Origin: Rhynchonema sp. JSB1_4
Taxonomy: Eukaryota > Nematoda > Chromadorea > Monhysterida > Xyalidae
Assembly: GCA_030248065.1 (NCBI GenBank)
Contig: JASAMV010008366.1
Location: 1 to 64,000, forward strand
Length of the DNA: 64,000 nt
Direction of reading: 5' to 3'
Below are positions 58,186 through 64,000 of this stretch, in pieces. The translations under genes were made by a program, and so were the position numbers. The notes beneath the pieces were generated by a model. It saw nothing but the letters and a program-made list of their open reading frames with translations, did not search any database and was not told where the DNA came from. Position 1 is the stretch's first letter. Each line of letters begins with the position of its first letter.

Positions 58186-59483
58186 TAGCTGCTGCCTGAT
58201 TGAGCACGGTTGCATTATTGACGGATGTGATATGCAGTTGGGACACTGCTATACCAAAATATTATGTAACGCTGAAGCTGATAGTAGTACTTTATTTCGT
58301 CTCAGACACGAAAAGGGTAAACGTCAACAACCGCTCGAAGCGTGACAGTAACGATGAATACATAGGTGTTTACAATTTAGCCGGCACAAATTACATAAAG
58401 AGTTGGGGTACATTTGCATGAATTTAAAAGTGCAATTTTATAATAGCGGCAATATTACACAACTGACACACACAATAATATTTACACACCACACCACAAC
58501 TCAACACGTTTCGTTTCGTTTTCGTTTCGTTTTACTTTTCATGGTTATAACCACAAGGCATATGCGCAACATCAACATAATCATTGATAAAATGGATCGC
58601 ATAACCTTATACCAGCAATAAAACGTTTGTGATTATCGCAGTTCAGTCTCACAGTTTGCGATTTGAAAGGTCAGGTGTCCAGAAACGGATTGTCATACGA
58701 AACTTATGTACAAAAAGACACAGCAAAATGTCCAGTAATACTGACAACAGTGTCCAGTAAAAGAAAGAGTAATAATAACATTGTTATTTAGCTAGCAGTT
58801 ATTCAACACAAAGCAGGTTGGTTGATGGGCAAAGCGCGTAGCTAACACAATCTGAGAAGCATTATGCAATTTCGAATTTTCTTTCGCATGAAGTACACCT
58901 TCATCGCTGGACACCCATTTACAAAGTTTCGAAAATTTGGACACAACAATAATCAGCAGGCAAATAATTGTACACATTGGACATCAATACAAGAGGTGAA
59001 GAGGACAAGACAAGAATATTTGCATCTATCGGTACCATAACAGCACGGGATACAACATTGGGACGAGAACTTTTGCGATTTGACACAGTATAGTTTTCAG
59101 CACAATAAACCCAACAGGAAAATGATGGAAACCACATACATACATGTGCGTCAATTTCATACGCCTGGAGAATACCATTGGGCTGATAGCACGAACACCA
59201 AAACGAATCAAGAAGGGTAGTACAATCAACATCGCGATTCCAAATTCCGAGAAACAAACGAATACCTTTCGTGTTGTCTCACTAACTCATAGCATACTGC
59301 ATGATCAGGCTCACCGCCTGCTGTTGGTGCCTCAGTGGATCGATTCATGACGTTGTAGCAGTTTGCCATAATGTACAGAGTCCAGGCCTGAAAGCATGTT
59401 TTGACTTTGTCGGGTGACACTTTGATTTTTCTTTCAAATCCGGAGTACAAAAGGATCAGTCATAAGTTTCTTGCGATTTCGCT

Positions 59484-59859
<376 letters not shown>

Positions 59860-61387
59860 AATTTTTTTGAAACAAAGAGAGCGAGAGAGACTAACTTCAA
59901 CTGCTGTAGTCACCAGGTCCCTATTGTAGATTGACAACAGAACGCCGATTGCCAACATTAAAATGAACTGAATTACGGCGATCACTTCTTGACGACGCAG
60001 CCCGACCGCGGCGTACATGGCGCTGACCGCGGACAGCCACGTGTATATCGCGGTCACCAAAGTCACTAAATGGATTACATTTTGTTACAAGTTGTATGTC
60101 TCAAAATCGCTGCTAAAGAACGATCCGCAAATAATAATCTAGACCTGATGAATTATAGGACAGGAAATTGATGTTAAATTTTCACTAACTGAACGGGCTG
60201 CTCGAAGCACTAGTTCCTGCAGTGAAACGTGCGCCCCATATAAACGCGTAACAGAACTGAAACACTCAAAAAGTGCAAGTCATGATCATCGGAACGTTAT
60301 ATATTCCAAATGGAAATAAAGCAAAAACGTATACAGCGTACGTACATAGAGCTGAGCGGCATACATGGCATCCCATTTTCCACAACAGACCATGCCCTCC
60401 CGGTTTATTTCAGGCTCATCATTTGCCGCCTCTCCGTTTGCTTGGGGGTCGTTGGGGGATATGATGGCGAGATCGACCTGTGTGGAGTAAGGTTGCTGGC
60501 CGCACGTGCGTTGTTGTGCAGGGTGTACCGATGGAAGGGCTTGCACGGTGCTGGCGGACATAGTTTTCCCAAAAAACTTGCGAAGTATGAAATAACACGT
60601 TTTCGTTCAAATCAGTGCTTTACCGTGAGGAGACTAAGATGTGAATAAGAAATATGTTTTATTGGCCGCTCGGCATTGTGCGCGTGATTAGCTTTGCCGA
60701 AGGTATTGCTATGGAAACGTGGCGTGACGATGGGATACAGTTATGACCACAGCTCACGCCATTCGATGGTGCAACCTGGTAAACAAGAATAGTGCAACTA
60801 CTGCTGTAACTTGATTAACAGCACGCAACTAAAGCTGTTTTTTAGACAAATGGATAGTTCTAACCTGCTTGTCCACGTGTCGGACAGCGAATGGCCAACT
60901 GTGCGAACGTGAAGCACAAAAGCATCTTTTCGGAAAATGAAGTTGTTTAAGGGACGTTCTCTCGATTTTGATTTCTACAACAAGTTGTTCATTTTTTCAC
61001 ACTTACTTTTTTTATGACCTGAACAAAATGTACACAAAAGATACATACTGTACATAAAAGTAAAAAGGTCATACCCGAGATGTGATTGTAGCTCAAAACC
61101 GACATTAAAACAAAGAAAATACGGATGACACCTCTGATAATTCCTGACGGTTATGAAATTTATGGCCCTTACCTATCTTCAAAAAAAGGCGCAATGATGT
61201 TAGGACACGAAATTGATGTTAAATTTTCACTAACTGAACGGGCTCGAAGCACTAGTTCCTGCAGTGAAACCTGCGCCCAACATAAGCGCGTAACAGAACT
61301 GAAACATTCAAAAAGTGCAAGTAATGATCATCAGATCGTTATATATTCCAAATGGAAATAAAGCAAAAACGTGTACAGCGTACATAC

Positions 61388-61622
61388 GTACATAGAGCTG
61401 AGAGACCATGGAACCGGCATGTTTGGCACCCCATTGTCCACAACAGACCATATCCTCCCGGTTTAATATTTCAGGCTCATCATTTGCCGCCTCTCCGTTT
61501 GCTTGGGGGTCGTTGGGGGCTATGACGTGAAGATCGATCTGTGTGGAGTAAAGTTGCTGGCCGCACGTGCGTTGTTGTGAAGGGTGTGGCGATGGAAAAG
61601 CTTGCACGGTGCTGGCGGACAT
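61388..61622 (-). CDS. Duplicate first exon of the membrane-protein family
   Basis: It reads MSASTVQAFPSPHPSQQRTC, then NDPQANGEAANDEPE and MVCCGQWGAK, with a donor TATGTAC|GTATGT in the same phase as the exon at 60561-60342. It lies in a tandem duplicate of about 1.05 kb (60160-61180 and 61200-62215), between the tail of copy A and the start of copy B. It could be an alternative first exon for copy B or a remnant. Confidence 0.6.
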
Positions 61623-62259
61623 ACCTTTTCTCAAAAAACTTGCGAAATATGAAATAATACGCTTTCGTTGAAATCAGTCCTTTATCGTGAGGAGACTAAG
61701 ATGTCAACAAGAAATAGGCGTGATTGGCCGCTCGGCATTGTGCGCGTGATCAGCTTTGCCGAAGGTATTGCTATGGAAACGTGGCCCAAATGGGATACGC
61801 CGTTCGATCGCGTGACCTACCAAAGAATAGTGCAACTACTGCTGTAACTTGATGAACAGCAAGCAACTAAGCTGTTTTTTGAGACACCTGAATAGTTCTA
61901 ACCTGCTTGTCCATGTGTCGGACAGCGCATGACCAACTGTGTGAACGTGAAGCACAAAAGCATCTTTTCGGAAAATGAAGTTGTTTAAGGGACGTTCTCT
62001 GGATTTAGAACTATACAACAAGTTGTTCATTTTTTCACACTTAGTTTTTTATGACCTGATGAAAGAACAAAATGTATACAAAAGATACATAAAAGTAAAA
62101 ATGTCATACCCGAGATGTGATTGCAGCTCAAAACCGACATTAAAACAACGAAAATACGGATGACGCCTCTGATAATTCCTGACGGTTATGAAATTTTCGG
62201 CCCTTACTTATCTTCAAAGAAAGGCGCAATGATGCCAATAAAGCATCAACATATTTCTA

Positions 62260-63618
<1,359 letters not shown>

Positions 63619-64000
63619 CTAAATGGATTAGGCAACGATCTGGGCTTGGCGCACAGCTGCAGGTCTATTTTGATTTCAGCAAACCGATTTTGATCGCATC
63701 TCGGGATAACGTTTGAGCGCTACGTCGGTATTCTGGCGATGAGATCAGCCTTATTTGTTCATGTGAATTTTTCATTAAATATTTGTCGAAATTTACCCAC
63801 TGATCTGATACAAACTTCCAGCATGATGTTCCTTTGAGCTAAATTTCTCTTGCTGCCAAGTTGTATGGCGGAACCGCTGTCGTTGCCTCTAAACATGATA
63901 CGGCCCACATCGACAGGACCTTCTTTGCTTTTATAAAATCGGTGCATACCAACGATCCGCAAATCAAAATCGAATCTAGGTAATTGAATTGAGAGACACG
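63619..64000. other. Right edge of the window
   Basis: This should contain intron sequence and possibly an upstream exon of membrane-protein copy A. A minus-strand frame at 63962-63795 (MHRFYKSKEGPVDVGRIMF, ending before a GTGGGT donor) is a candidate exon but I cannot tie it to the gene. Confidence 0.4.

Noticed and set aside
58919..59257. Minus-strand frames with hydrophobic stretches (LIVLPFLIRFGVRAISPMVF) between exons of membrane-protein copy B
   Set aside because: No acceptor in phase was found and copy A shows no counterpart, so I did not add it as an exon.

Overview
The window is nuclear DNA of a metazoan, most likely an invertebrate. Genes are split by many introns, the spaces between exons are packed with small DNA transposons and microsatellites, and the recognisable protein families are animal ones (BPI/LBP lipid-binding protein, C2H2 zinc-finger proteins, testis-specific-kinase-like kinase, canopy/PRAT4). 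I cannot name the phylum. All exon models were spliced by hand from reading frame, GT/AG (one GC/AG) sites and phase. None was checked against transcripts or a database.

Layout. 1-455 is a tandem repeat and 456-6400 has no convincing gene, only foldback repeats and a 21-bp minisatellite. 6469-12371 (-) is a complete 11-exon BPI/LBP-family gene (643 aa) with a Pro/Arg/Ser-rich insert between its two barrels. 12372-15350 is repeat-rich. 15351-26140 (-) is a 19-exon gene for an about 1213-aa zinc-finger protein in which nearly every exon carries one copy of the same two-part zinc module. 26141-31988 is mainly dispersed repeats, tRNA-like elements and one isolated zinc-finger exon. 31989-33325 (-) is an unidentified gene split by a hAT-type element. 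34835-37110 (-) is a six-exon TSSK-like kinase with DFT instead of DFG, flanked downstream by an inverted copy of its own fifth exon. 38615-42534 (+) is a canopy-family gene with a zinc-finger gene nested antisense in its second intron. 43019-44673 is a TTAA-flanked foldback transposon ending 9 bp before the ATG of a NAD(P)-binding reductase gene (44683-54916, +).

Inside the huge first intron of that reductase, on the same strand, lies the most unusual object: a compact 17-exon gene (45756-49297, 781 aa, introns 59-96 nt) that I do not recognise. It is bracketed by perfect 51-bp inverted repeats (45336-45386 and 50071-50121), and its splice donors differ from those of the neighbouring genes.

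55683-63618 (-) holds tandem copies of a multi-membrane-segment protein gene with a PPSY tail. One copy (55683-60561) is broken by a hAT insertion in an exon. The two copies have grown different giant dinucleotide repeats, (AG)n and (AC)n, just inside the 5' end of the same intron. A duplicated first exon lies at 61388-61622.

The genes do not form a pathway. The shared theme is heavy remodelling by short DNA transposons (hAT-type, TTAA-type, TA-type MITEs), including one that supplies part of a splice donor and several nested insertions.
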